Source: Papio anubis (Eukaryota > Chordata > Mammalia > Primates > Cercopithecidae). From it: 64,000 nucleotides of DNA. Positions 34,291 through 45,649 of this stretch are shown here, piece after piece (the stretch's first letter is position 1; each line of letters opens with the position of its first letter). The position numbers and the translations under genes were made by a program. The notes under the pieces were generated by a model. The model did not search any database and had not been told where the DNA came from. It was given only the letters and a program-made list of their open reading frames with translations. The stretch spans positions 7,463,501-7,527,500 of the forward strand of contig NC_044977.1 of NCBI RefSeq assembly GCF_008728515.1, written 5' to 3'.

Positions 34291-36345
34291 CGTGATCTTG
34301 GTGGATAAGCTTTTTGATGTACTGCTAGATTCAGTTTGCCAGTATTTTATTGAGGATTTTCACATCGATGTTCATCAGGGATATTGGTCTAAAATTGTAT
34401 TTTTGTTGTGTCTCTTCCAGGCTTTGGTATCAGGATGATCCTGGCCTCATAAAATGAGTTAGGGAAGATTCCCACTTTTTCTGTTGATTGGAATAGTTTC
34501 AGAAGGAATGGTACCAGCTCCTCTTTCCACCACTGGTAGAATTTGGCTGTGAATTCATCTGGTCCTGGGCTTTTTTTTTTTTTGGTTGGTAGGCTATTAA
34601 TTATTGACTCAATTTCAGAGCCTGTTATTGGTCTATTCAGGGATTCAACTTCTTCCTGGTTTAGTCTTGGGAGGGTGTATGTGTCCAGGAATTTATCAGT
34701 TTCTACCAGATTTTCTAGTTTATTTGCGTAGAGGTGTTTACAGTATTCTCTGATGGTAGTTTCTATTTCTGTGGGATCTTTATCATTTTTTATTGCATCA
34801 GTTTAATTCTTCTCTTTTTGCTTATTAGTCTTGCTACCGGTCTATCAATTTTGTTGATCTTTTCAAAAATCCAGCTGCTGGATTCATTGGTTTTTGAAGG
34901 GTTTTTGTGTGTCTCTATCTCCTTCAGTTCTGCTCTGATCTTAGTTATTTCTTGCCTTCTGCTAGCTTTGGAATGTGTTTGCTCTTGCTTCTCTAGTTTT
35001 ATAAATTGTGATGTTAGTGTGTCAATTTTAGATCTTTCCTGCTTTCTCTTGTGGGCATTTAGTGCTATAAATTTCCCTCTACCCATTGCTTTAAATGTGT
35101 CCCAGATATTCTGGTACGTTGTGTTTTTGTTCTCATTGGTTTCAAAGAACATATTTTATTTCTGCCTTCATTTCATTATGTACCCAGTAGTCTTTCAGGA
35201 GCAGGTTGTTCAGTTTCCATGTAGTTGTGCGGTTTTGAATTAGTTTCTTAATCCTGAATTCTAATTTGATTGCACTGTGGGCTGAGAGACAGTTTGTTGT
35301 GATTTCTATTCTTTTACATTTGTTGAGGAGTGCTTTACTTCCAAATATGTGGTCAGTTTTGGAATAAGTGTGATGTGGTGATGAGAAAAATGTATATTCT
35401 GTTGATTTGGGGTGGAAGTTTCTGTAGACGTTTATTAGGTCTGCTTGGTGCAGAGCTGAGTTCAAGTCCTGGATATCCTTGTTAACCTTCTGTCTCATTG
35501 ATCTGTCTAATATTGACAGTGGGATGTTAAAGTCTCCCATTATTATTGTGTGAGAGTCTAAGGGATGCAAGCCTGGTTCAACATATGCAAATCAATAAAC
35601 ATAATCCATCACATAAACAGAACCAAAGACAAAATCCCCATGGTTATCTCGACAGATGCAGAAAAGGCCTTCAACAAAATTCAACATCCCTTCATGCTAA
35701 AAACTCTCAACAAACTAGGTATTGATGGGACATATCTCAAAATAATAAGAGCTATGTATGACAGACCCACAGCCAATATCATACTGAATGGGCAAAAACT
35801 GGAAGCATTCCCTTTGAAAACTGGCACAAGACAGGGATGCCCACTCTCATCACTCCTATTGAACAGTGTTGGAAGTTCCGGGCAGGCCAATCAGGCAACA
35901 GAAATAAAGCATATTCAATTGGGAAAAGAGGAAGTCAAATTGTCCCCATTTACAGATGACAAGATTGTATGTTTAGAAAACCCCATCGTCTCAGCCCAAA
36001 ATCTCTTTAAGTTGATAAGCAACTTCAGCAAAGTCTCAGGATACAAAATCAATGTGCAAAAATCACGAGCATTCTTATACACCAATAACAGACAAACAGA
36101 GAGCCAACTCATGAGTGAACTCACATTCACAACTACTACAAAGAGAATAAAATACTTAGGAATCCAACTTATAAGGGATGTGAAGGACCTTTTCAAAGAG
36201 AACTACAAACCACTGCTCAATGAAATAAAAGAGGACACAAACAAATGTAAGCACATCCCATGCTCATGGATAGAAAGAATCAATATTGTGAAAGTGGCCA
36301 TACTGCCCAAAGTGATTTATAGATTCAATGCCATCCCCATCAAGG
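34291..36345. mobile_element. L1PA with 5' inversion (twin priming), 3' half lost
   Basis: 34291-35560 is antisense ORF2, from TGATCTTGGTGGATAAGC on the left to the endonuclease region on the right. 35561-36345 is sense ORF2, from AGGGATGCAAGCCTGGTT onward. In intact L1 the left end of the inverted piece and the start of the sense piece are neighbours, with only about 15-25 nt missing. That is the signature of twin priming. The sense piece ends without 3' UTR or tail, fused to an Alu. Confidence 0.92.
34790..35570 (-). pseudogene. L1 ORF2p endonuclease fragment (two frames)
   Basis: Minus-strand frames 35142-35570 (142 codons) and 34790-35152 (120 codons) are consecutive parts of L1 ORF2p separated by a frameshift. 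The first is the C-terminal half of the apurinic-like endonuclease: MGDFN (catalytic Asp and Asn) and TDHI are kept, but the late SDHSA motif reads SAHSA, so a catalytic Asp is lost. Dead copy. Confidence 0.9.
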
Positions 36346-36416
36346 AGCAGTCTCGGCTCACTGTAACCTCCACCTCCTGGGTTCACGCCATTCTCCTGCC
36401 TCAGCCTCCCGAGTAG
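35565..36416 (+). pseudogene. L1 reverse-transcriptase fragment fused in frame to antisense Alu
   Basis: A 283-codon frame. Residues 1 to about 260 are the middle of L1 ORF2p (reverse transcriptase). The catalytic FADD box reads FTDD, keeping both Asp. Compared with L1 there is a small deletion after LLLNS near residue 100. From about residue 261 the frame crosses the junction at 36345 and reads antisense Alu, ending LLPQPPE. No promoter or exon structure supports expression. Confidence 0.9.
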
Positions 36417-36581
36417 CTGGGACTACAGGCGCCCACCACGCCTGGCTAATTTTTTGTATTTTTAGTAGAGACGGGGTTTCACCATGTTAACCAGAATGGT
36501 CTCGATCTCCTGACCTCGTGATCTGCCCACCTCGACATCCCAAAGTGTTGGGATTACAGGCGTGAGCCACCGCACCCAGCC
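36346..36581 (-). mobile_element. Alu, antisense, missing its 3' end
   Basis: Starts abruptly inside the right monomer (TCTCGGCTCACTGTAAC) and continues to CCGCACCCAGCC. The poly(T) and about 60 bp of the Alu 3' part are absent. An Alu cannot insert without its 3' end, so these bases were deleted afterwards, together with the 3' half of the neighbouring L1. Confidence 0.93.
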
Positions 36582-37259
36582 ACAATTTCATTCTTTTTAT
36601 GGCTGCATAGTATTCTGTGGTAGATATATACTACACCGTCTTTATACAACTCACCATTAATGAACACTTTGATTGGTTTTATGTCTTTGTATTGTGAATA
36701 GTACTACAATAAACATGACTGCACGTGTCTTTTGGATATAATTGTTTCTTTGGGTAGATGCTCAGTAGTAGGATTGCTGGGTCTAATGATCGTTCTATTT
36801 TTAGTTCCTTGAGAAATCTTCATACTGTTTTCCATAGATGCTATACTAATTTACATTCCCATCAACATTGTATAAAGGGTACCCTTTCCTCTGCATCTAT
36901 GCTAATATCTGATGTTTACTGACTTTGTAATAATATTCTTTCTGACTGATGTAAGATGATATTGTGGCTTTAATTTACATTTCTCTGATGATTAGTGATA
37001 TTGAGCATTTTTTTTTTCATTTTAATTGACCACTTGTGTGTCTTCTTTTGAAAAATGCCTGTTCATGTCCTTTGCCCAGTTTTTAATGGGATTGTTTTTT
37101 CTTGTTGAGTTTTTTTAGTTCATTTAGTATTCTGTAGATTAATTTGTTGTCAGAGGCATAATTTGCAAATACTTTCTTTCATTATGTAGGTTGTCTATTT
37201 ACTTTGTTGATTTTTTCTTTATTTGGCTGCAGAAAAATTTTTAAGTTTAACTCCCATTT

Positions 37260-37572
37260 GTCTGTTTATTTATTTATTTATTTTTGAGATGGAGTCTCAC
37301 TTTGTTGTCCAGGCTGGAGTGCAGTGGCGTGATCTTGGCTCACTGCAACCTCCACCTCCTGTGTTCAAGCAATTCTCCTGCTTCAGCCTCCTGAGTAGCT
37401 GGGATTACAGGTGCGCACCACATGCACCACCACGCCCGACTAAGTTTTGTATTTTTAGTAGAGACGGGATTTCACCATGTTGGCCAGGCTGGTCTCGAAA
37501 TCCTGACCTCGTGATCCACCCGCCTCGGCCTCCCAAAGTCCTGGGATTACAGGCTTGAGCCACCACACTCAG
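37260..37572 (-). mobile_element. AluS-type SINE, antisense, inside L1
   Basis: Tail of TTTA units, GAGATGGAGTCTCACTTTG, body ending CACCACACTCAG. A short extra repeat (CACCACATGCACCACCACG) lies near 37420. The target duplication CCCATTT lies at 37253-37259 and 37573-37579. Confidence 0.92.
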
Positions 37573-38513
37573 CCCATTTTTGCTTTTGTTGTGTTTGCTT
37601 TTGGGATCTTAGTCATAAATTTTTTCCTAGGCCAATAATAAGAGATTTTCCTGGGTTTTCTTCAGGGACTTACACAGTTTCAGGTCTTACACTGATGTCT
37701 TTAATCCTTTAATCCATATTGAGTTAGTTTTTGTATATGGCAAGAAATAGAGGCCCAGTGTCACTCTTCTCCTTATGGCTAGCCAATTTTCTCAGCACCT
37801 TTTATTGAATTTAGTATCTTTTTGCATTGTTTATTTATGTCAACTTTGCAAAAGATCAGTTGGTTGTACATAGGTGTCTTTATTTCTGAGTTCTCTAATC
37901 TTCCGTTCTTCCATGTGTTTATTTTTGTACCAGTACAATACTGTTTTAGTTACTATAGCTATAGTATAATTTGCAGTCAGAAAATGTGATGCTTTCAGCT
38001 TTATTCTTTTTGCTTAGAATTGCTTTGGATATGTGGGCTCTTCATATCAACTTTAGAATTGTTTTCTCCAATTATGTGAATAATAACGTCGGTAATTTTT
38101 AATTCTTAGGGATCGTGTTTAATCTGCAGATCGATTTAGGAGGTGGGGTCATTTAAATGACATTGATTTTTACAATTCATGCACACAATTATTTTTTTCA
38201 TTTGTCTGCACCATCTATAATTTTTTTTCATCAATGTTTTGTAGTTCTCCTTATAAAGACATTTTACCTCCTTTGTCAGATTTATTTCTAGATTTTTTTT
38301 GTGGCTGTTATAAATGGGATTGAGTACTTGATTTGATTCTCACCCTGAATGTTTTTGGCATACAAAAATGCCACTGAATTTTGTATGTCGATTCTGTATT
38401 CTGGAACCGTTTTGAAGTAGTTTACCAAGTCTAGGACTTTCGGGAGACTCTTTAAGGTTTATAGGTATGAGATTATGTCATTAGTGAACAAAGATCATTT
38501 GACTTTCTCTTTT

Positions 38514-38750
38514 TCAATTTGAATGTTTTTTCTTTCTTTCTCTTGCTAAAATGGTCTGGCTAGGACTTCTAGTACTATGTTGAATAGGAGTAGTGAGAGT
38601 GGGACATCCTTGTTTTGTGCCAGTTCTTAGGAGGGATGCTTTCAACCTTTCCCCACTCAGTCTGAAGTTATCTGTGGATTTGTCATAAATGGCTCTTATA
38701 ATCTTCAGATATGTTCCTTCTATGTCTACTTTGTTGAGGGTTTTTATCAT
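38514..38750 (-). pseudogene. L1 ORF2p fragment
   Basis: A 78-codon piece with LNKVDIEGTYLKIIRAIYD and TGTKQGCP, the reverse-transcriptase region just before the catalytic box. Broken on both sides. Confidence 0.85.
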
Positions 38751-39599
38751 AAAGGATTTTTAAAATTTATTAAGTATTTTTCTGCATCTAATGTGATCAT
38801 ATAGCTCTAATTTTTATTCTGTGTATTGAATCGCATTTAGTGATATGCTAATGTTGAACAATCTTTGCATCCCTGGAATAAAACCTAATTGATCTTAGTG
38901 AATTAAGTTTTTGATGTGCTGCTGGATTCAGTTTGCTAGTATTTTGTTGGGGATTTTCATCTATGTTCATCAGGGATACTCACCTATAGTTTGCTTTTAT
39001 GTTACTGCGCTTTACCTGATTTTGGTAGCAGAATGATCCTAGTTTTATAGAATAAGTTAGAGAGGAATCCCTCCTCTTCTATTTTTTTAGAATAGTTTCA
39101 GTAAGATTGTTACTAGCTTGTTTTTGTATGTCTGGTAACATTTGGCTGTGAATCTGTTGATCTTCAAGGAGTATACGAGCAGGTGGGGTGAAAGATTTTT
39201 TATGACTGATTCAATTTCATTACTTATTACTCACCCGTCCAGAGTTTCTGTCTCTGTCCGGTTCAGTCAGAAGGTTGCATGTTTTCATGAATGTATGTAT
39301 TTTCACTAGGTTGTACAGTTTATGCACATAGAAATATTCATAGATAATTACTTATGATCTTTTGTATTTCTGGGGTATCAGTTGTGATGTCATCTTTATC
39401 ATTTTGATTGTACTTATTTGAATATCCTCTCTTGTTTCCTTGGTTAAAGTAGCTAATGGTCTATCAATTTGGTTATCCTTTCAAATAACTGGTTTTTCAT
39501 TTTGTTAATTCTTTATATCATTTTTTTCTCAATGTCATTTAGTTCTACTCAATACCATTAGGTATTAGGAAGTTGCATATTAAATTCATGATGAAATAT

Positions 39600-40320
39600 A
39601 TTTATTTACATATTGGAATGTTTAAAATGGAAAAGAGTAACTGTTGTCAAGGAATTCAGAGTAATTATAACCCTCACTCACTGTTGCTATAAAGTGGTAT
39701 AAACACTTAGCAAAACAGTTTTGTAATTTCTTAAAAAGTTAAACATGTATCTAGAGTATAATCTAGTTGTTACATAACCAGTTATTTACCCAGGAGAAAT
39801 GGAAACATAGATCTCTATAAATACTTCACATAAATATGCACAGCAGCTTTACTGACAGTAGGCAAAAATGATGGATAAGGGAAATGTTCAGTTACAGGTG
39901 AATAATAAACAAACCTGTGTATCAACCCAATAGAATACTGCCTAACCATAAAACTGGATGCACTATTGACATACTCTACAGCATGAAAGTCACACAATAA
40001 TTATGCTGAGTAAAAGAAATTAGGCTTAAGAAACAAGCAAGACAACAACAAAAAGTACTGTATAATTCCTTTGATATAAAATTCTAGAAAATTCAAATTA
40101 ATGTATATTAACAGAAAGCAGGTTAATGTTTGCCTGGGGGAAACTGGGGACATGGAGAGATGTAGTAAGGAATAATTGTATGGCCAATGGGAAAATGTGT
40201 AAAATATTAGATATGGTCTTTTTGATTTTGGTGATAGTTTCACAAGTATCAAATTTATTTCAAAGTTATCAATTATGTGTATTTGTTATATCTCAATTAT
40301 ATTTGAATAAAACTGTTTAA
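39600..40320 (+). mobile_element. Old L1 (L1M-type) 3' end, sense
   Basis: CTCACTGTTGCTATAAAGTG, TTTCTTAAAAAGTTAAACATG, ACCCAGGAGAAATGGAAACA, TTATGCTGAGTAAAAGAAAT and a final TTGTTATATCTCAATTATATT follow the ORF2 end and 3' UTR of L1M elements in order. Confidence 0.85.
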
Positions 40321-40329
40321 AACATAGCC

Positions 40330-41130
40330 AGTATAGAAATTAAAATGGAATTCTATAAAAAATATAATTTAAAAAGCTGAAAGTAAGGAAAAAGAAAAGT
40401 AAGATAAGGCAACAAATAACCCACAAAATTAACTTAAAGCAAATAACATTTGATATTAATGGATTAAAATCCAATTAAGAGGCAGAGAATTGCATAATAA
40501 ATAAAAAGTAAGACTCATCTTCATCCTGTTTCAAAGCGATGTTATTTTGTCTAATTATATTTACATATTTACATTTGACAGAGGTAAGCTAAAATTAAAG
40601 GATTGAAAGATGCATTCAAACATTGATGTATTCATAAAGTTCAGAAAACATTTCAAATGTATGTTGTACGGTAACCAGTAAAGACCATAAGCTATAGGAC
40701 AAGCCTCAAAAATTGTATGCAAATGGAATGTTTTCTTATGATGATGTAATATAAATAAATTAAAATCAATAAATATATCTAACAAAATCTCAAATGAACT
40801 TTATATTTAATAATTCATGGTTCAAATATAAAATAACAAGAAAATAAAAACATATCTAGAACTGAGTAATATTTAAAGCACACCATATCAAAACTTGTAA
40901 AAAGCACCTAAGTCAGTGAATAAAAGGAAGCATAATTACATATATTTAAATGGAGAATAATCTGAAATCTATTATCTTTGTTTTCCCCTAAGAATCTAGA
41001 AAATATTGAGCCTTAACATAAGTAGAAAAAAAATAAGATTAATTAATGAAACAGAGAATTTTAAAACAATAGAGAGACAAATTAGTTAAGTCAAATAGTT
41101 GTTTAGTTTAAAAGTACAGTGAAACTTATG
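40330..41130 (+). mobile_element. Old L1M-type ORF2 fragment, sense
   Basis: A-rich, very diverged. ATATCAAAACTTGTAAAAAGC, AACTAGAAAA-like spacing and AAACAGAGAATTTTAAAACA match the early-middle part of old L1 ORF2. Boundaries are approximate. Confidence 0.6.
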
Positions 41131-41940
41131 TTTTTATTTGTTCTTTGACCACTGTAAAAATTCACCACTCAACTCCCCTTGTGCAGTAACATAATTTATC
41201 AATAACTCTACCTGCTGCGCACTGCAAAGATCACTGTTTTGCCCAGAAGTCACAGGCTGGCTCCAGTGAATGACAGCAGAGCAGGGATCCTGAAGGAAAT
41301 TACAAGCTCAAGCACACTATTGTGAATATATAAGCAGTAATTGTCCAATATTAAAATGAAACGAATACAGTCAAATTAATTTTACTCAAAAACAAAAACA
41401 CAGTTTAAAGCTAGGAAAGTTTTAAATATGTTTATTACATTAATTAAGGCAAAAACACATATGTTAATTACAGTTGTTATAGAAAGCACATATGATAAAA
41501 TTCAGTATCTAGTCATAGTTTTAAAAACATATCATTTGGAATGAAAGACGCTGTCAAATGGAATGAAATAATAATCACTGGACATTAAAGAGATCCTAGA
41601 GGTAAAACCTTACCTCTAGGTAAGATTTTATCTAGCCAATAATAAATATCAGGTTGATGTGAAGGAGTTTCTATTCAATAAATGGAGTTGTAAAAATTCA
41701 GTATTGACATGATACAAATGAAATAAAATCTCCTGATCTGATTTCCTTCAGACAAAAAATGCAGCTGCAGATGAATAGAAACTCAAATGTCAAAAGGAAA
41801 AGGAAAAATAAAATGTACAAGAAAATCTAAGAGAGTATTTTTTAAACTTTGAAGTTAAGTAGATATTTTTAAATCACAAAAATTATTTCTTATAAAAGAT
41901 TAATAAACATGGTTATATGTGAATGAAAAATCTCTGTTTA
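41131..41940. other. Mostly unassigned; probable L1M remnants
   Basis: 41140-41350 is of higher complexity (CTGCGCACTGCAAAGATCAC) and does not resemble L1. The remainder is A-rich with L1M-like wording but no firm anchor. Confidence 0.4.
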
Positions 41941-42710
41941 ATTATTAGGCATCATAAAAGATGTGAAAAGACAAGCCACATTGCAAAACTAAACATCCTC
42001 TTGCCATATGATCCAGCAATTGTGCTCCTTGGTATCTACAGCAGTTGAGAAGCCACATCCACACAAAAACCTGCACACAAAGGTTTATATTAGCTTTATG
42101 CATAATTGCCAAAACTTGTAATCCATGGAGACATACAGTGACAACTAACTGGATAAATAAACTGTGGTACATCAAAAAATGGAATATTATTTACTACTAA
42201 AAAATGAACTTTCAAACCATGAAAAGACAGGACGAAACTTAAATCCATATTATTAAGTGATAGAAGCCAATCTGAAATGGCTACATACTGTATGATTCCA
42301 ACACTATGACATTGCGGAAAAGACAAAATTATGGAACTAGTAAATACAACAGTGGTTTCCACAGGGTAGGTTGAGGGAAGGGTGAGTAGGTCAAACACAG
42401 AGGATATTTAGGGCAGTGAAAATGTTCTGTATGACACTGTAATGATACATGCCATCGTAGCTGGGTAATGGACACATGTTATCGCATATCTGTCCAAACC
42501 TAATGTATAAGCCCAAGGGTGAACCTCAATTTAAACTATAAACTTTGATTGATAATGATATAGCAATGTGGGGTCATCAATTGCAAAAAGCGTGACTCTG
42601 GTGGGGGAAGTTGAAAATGGAAATGGCTATGCATGTGTAGGGGCAGAGAGTATTTGGGAAATATTTGTACCTTCCTTGATTTGACTGCTCTAAAAGAATA
42701 AAGTCTTTGA
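41941..42710 (+). mobile_element. Old L1 (L1ME/L1M4-like) 3' end, sense
   Basis: GCCATATGATCCAGCAATTG, GGAATATTATTTACTACTAA, ACATCTGTCCAAACC-type wording, GGTTCATCAATT-type wording, CTGGTGGGGGAAGTTGAAAA, GTACCTTCCTTGATTTGACTG and a terminal AGAATAAAGTCTTTG. The 3' terminus is complete, without a clear tail. Confidence 0.87.
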
Positions 42711-42789
42711 AAAAAGACAAGTCATGAATTGAAAAATTATATATATTAAATATATTTACGATAAAGGATTAGTCTCAAATACATAGAGA

Positions 42790-43260
42790 CAATTTTGTAA
42801 TCTAATTAAAACAACTAGCTATTTAATAAAATGAACAAAAGGCAAGACTAGACATATCATAAAAGAGAAAAAACAGCAATAGATTTATGATGAGAAGCTC
42901 AGCCATACTAGTAATCATGGAAGTGTGAAATCAAAACCAAACCGCAGTGTCATTTTTCAGACACTTCCATTCATGTAATTATGATGTCTGACAACATGAA
43001 GTATTGAAGAGAATGCTGCTCAATATAATTGTTTTTGTATTATTAGTAATATAGTAAAAACCCGCTTTGGAAGACAATTTGCTATATCTAGACAACTTCA
43101 AGGTTTACATACCTTGAAACCCAGTTATTCTACTCCCAGTTAGATACCTGATACAAACTTGAATATCTAGATTCTTGGAAACAGACAAATTAATGTGCAT
43201 GGCCTTACTGTTCACAAACAACTCAAATGTTTATATGTATATCAGATAACTATACAATGT
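42790..43260 (+). mobile_element. Old L1M-type fragment, sense
   Basis: GAGAAGCTCAGCCATACTAG, AATCAAAACCAAACCGCAGT, GAAACCCAGTTATTCTACTC and TTCACAAACAACTCAAATG correspond to the ORF2 end of old L1. It ends at a CA microsatellite. Confidence 0.72.
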
Positions 43261-43285
43261 TCTGTCTTTATCTCTCTCTTTCCAA

Positions 43286-43293
<8 letters not shown>

Positions 43294-43332
<39 letters not shown>
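43294..43332. repeat. (AC)n microsatellite, about 19 units
   Basis: Pure 39-bp AC repeat, preceded by TATAC and followed by AGACGCG. Long and uninterrupted, so length variation between individuals is expected. Alternating purine-pyrimidine sequence. Confidence 0.96.
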
Positions 43333-43334
<2 letters not shown>

Positions 43335-43335
<1 letters not shown>

Positions 43336-43872
43336 GCGTATTACAAAGCAACACAAATGAATGCTTTATAGATGTGTACACTGGCTTATTGCTCTAATGT
43401 TTAATAACAATCAGTAATTATAATGTAAGGCATTATAGAATTATAATTATTTGGAAACAATTATAATTAAAATGTAAGGCACTATATGGCCACTAGAGTG
43501 GGTTTCTAGATTAGATTTCCAATCAAACTCAGTAGACACAATAGGCAAACTTAGCACTAAATTGCCTTTAGGAAAGGATATAGCATCATTCACCGCAGCA
43601 GGACTGCGGAAGTTTTAATCACCCAGATGTAACACCTAATGTACCCAAACATCGTATGGAATAAATTTGTTTTCGTGGATGATGACAAGAACTGACATAT
43701 AAGTCTAGGTCTCTATTGATAAAGGGAACTGAAAATTTTAGGTTGACTAAGCTTAATTTACTCGAGTCACTATCACTTGGAGAGGCATATGCTGTGCTGC
43801 CATTTGTTAGTGCACTCAAAGTCCACAATTCCATAATAAATAATCTCAATAACAGCACTTCTAGAGGCATTC
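43335..43872. other. Unassigned sequence
   Basis: Contains a pair of related stretches (ATTATAATGTAAGGCATTAT near 43417 and AATTAAAATGTAAGGCACTAT near 43465), a local imperfect repeat. No gene or named element. Confidence 0.45.
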
Positions 43873-44390
43873 CAGTAAAGTCGTCCCCTTACCTGTGGGA
43901 AATACTTTTGAAGACCCCCTAGTAAATACCTGGTACTGCAGACAGTACAGAACTTTACCATATACCATGATTTACCCTATACCTATTTATGATACCAATA
44001 CCTTGTTCTGCAGACAGTACAGAACCCTATCATATACTGTGATTTTTCCTATACATACTTATGATAAAGTTTAACTTATAAATTAAATTAATTTAAAAGT
44101 TATGATGAAGCTTACTTTATAAATTAATTTATAAATTAGACAAGGAAGAACTTACTTGCTTGCCTAACAATAAAAACTAATAGCAAAATAGCCATTACAT
44201 ATTATTAGGAATTATTTGTCTGATAATAATAACTAATAATAAAATAGAACAATTATGACAATATACTATAAAATGTTATTTGAATGTGATCTCTCTCTTT
44301 CTCCCTCTTTCAAAACAGTTTATTGTACTGTAAAGTGGGTAGCTAAAACCATGGAAAGCAAAATTGTGGATAAGGGGGTACTACCATATT
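43873..44390 (+). mobile_element. Tigger-type (TcMar) nonautonomous DNA transposon
   Basis: Left end CAGTAAAGTCGTCCCCTTAC and right end TAAGGGGGTACTACCA form diverged terminal inverted repeats. Inner landmarks TTTATAAATTAGACAAGG, AATAAAATAGAACAATTATG and GTGATCTCTCTCTTT are familiar from this group. It has no transposase frame, so it would have been moved in trans. It carries an internal duplication (43928-44066). Strand is arbitrary; the exact family is uncertain. Confidence 0.65.
43928..44066. repeat. Imperfect 67-bp direct repeat, period 72
   Basis: 43928-43994 and 44000-44066 are both 67 bp and match at about 56 of 67 positions. CTGCAGACAGTACAGAAC is identical in both. The family normally has this part once, so it is a duplication inside the transposon, and its divergence shows that it is old. 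Confidence 0.92.
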
Positions 44391-44786
44391 CATTAATTAG
44401 TACATAGGTCACAGGTAGAGCCTCCCAATGAATATATACCTTTAGATGATTTTATAAAAACTGTGACTAAAGGTTAACTTTATTCAAGCATCCCTGAGGC
44501 AGGAAGAAAACAATCACAACAGAATTAACTCTTTAAAAATAATTAAAAAAAAATAACAAATATAGCTTTAGAATCATGGGTGGGGGAGGGGAACATATCT
44601 AGTCCATAGTAGTTGTTAGCTTGGAAGAAAGGCAGTAGGATAAGATGGAGGGGGACGTAGGAATAGAGAGCTGAGGAGTCTTAGTGATGTTCTAGTTCTT
44701 TACAAGTGGTAAAGTTTATATGCGTAAGTTGCACTAAAAAATACAGAATTAATGGAAACCGAATAAATGTATATAAATGTGTTTAA
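44391..44786. other. Unassigned sequence
   Basis: Ordinary complexity with a G-rich patch at about 44579-44592. No gene or named repeat. Confidence 0.45.
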
Positions 44787-45098
44787 GTCCAGGCACGTTG
44801 CTCACGCCTGTAATCCCAGCACTTTGAGAGGCTAAGGCGGGTGGATCACTTGAGGTCAGGAGTTCGAGAACAGCCGGCCAACATGGTGAAACCCCATCTC
44901 TACTAAAAATACAAAAATTAGCCAGGCGTGGTGGTGGGCGCCTGTAATCCCAGCTGCTCAGGAGGCTGAGGCAGGAGAATTGCTTGAACCCTGGAGTTGG
45001 AGGTTGCAGTGAGCTGAGATCATGCCACTGTACTCTAGCCTTGGCAACAGAGCCAGAATCTGTCTCAAAAAAAAAAAAAAAAGAAAAGAAAAAAAAAG
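44787..45098 (+). mobile_element. AluS-type SINE, sense
   Basis: GTCCAGGCACGTTGCTCACG at the start, full body with GGATCACTTGAGGTCAGG (AluS form), ending in an A tail interrupted by G (45066-45098). The opposed 122-codon minus frame is Alu read-through. Confidence 0.94.
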
Positions 45099-45490
45099 TT
45101 TGTAAAGACTTAGACATAAATTAATGCTTAAGATGAATGAAAATTTGTATGCCTGAAAGTTTTAATATTTGGAAGCAGTCTTGTGTTTTTCCTTATGAAG
45201 CAAAATGTTTCAGGAAAAAAAAAAAAAAAAAAAAACTAAAGACATTGCCCTAGGTAAATATTACTTTGAAGACAGAGAAAGAGAGACAGAGACAGGAGAC
45301 AGGGGAGGATATTTTATCACGTCAGCAAAATTCTGTTATAAATACTTGAAAATTTGTTTTTTCCTTAGTTTTTTGTTCTCCCTAATGACTCAATTAGCTG
45401 AATTTTTAAATAATTGGCATATTTATTTATAGCAACTGTAAGATTTTTTTCTTTTTTAGCCAAACTTTTAAATAATTCATGATTATAATA
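45099..45490. other. Unassigned sequence with an A tract
   Basis: A run of about 22 A at 45215-45236 with no inserted body before it, then a GA-rich patch (45270-45305). Nothing else recognised. Confidence 0.5.
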
Positions 45491-45625
45491 CTACCATTAT
45501 TATTTAATGAGTGATCACTTTACGCTAGGCACCATACTTTACATGGCTTATGTTATCGTCACAATATACTAGATGGATATATAAATATACATTCTACTCA
45601 TGAAAAAATCAAGGTTAAGTTCGGT
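45491..45625 (-). mobile_element. MIR SINE, antisense
   Basis: ATTATTTAATGAGTGATCAC, ACGCTAGGCACCATACTTTAC and TTATGTTATCGTCACAATA follow the reversed 3' half of MIR (size, shared core and order). Old and diverged. Confidence 0.72.
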
Positions 45626-45649
45626 AAATAATAAACTAAATATTTCAGG

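Larger units (their letters stand above)
36582..39553 (-). mobile_element. Old L1 (L1PB/L1MA-like), antisense
   Basis: Continuous antisense L1 text from TTTTTATGGCTGCATAGTATT through ORF2 (TTTTTGTACCAGTACAATACTG, GTAGCAGAATGATCCTAG, TAATGGTCTATCAATTTGG) to TTTAGTTCTACTC. It is split by the Alu at 37260-37572. The 3' terminus is missing on the left, removed with the Alu 3' end. Confidence 0.9.

Noticed and set aside
34734..35243. 169-codon plus-strand frame, hydrophobic
   Set aside because: It is the antisense shadow of L1 ORF2 on the minus strand; the hydrophobic character comes from reading A-rich L1 backwards.
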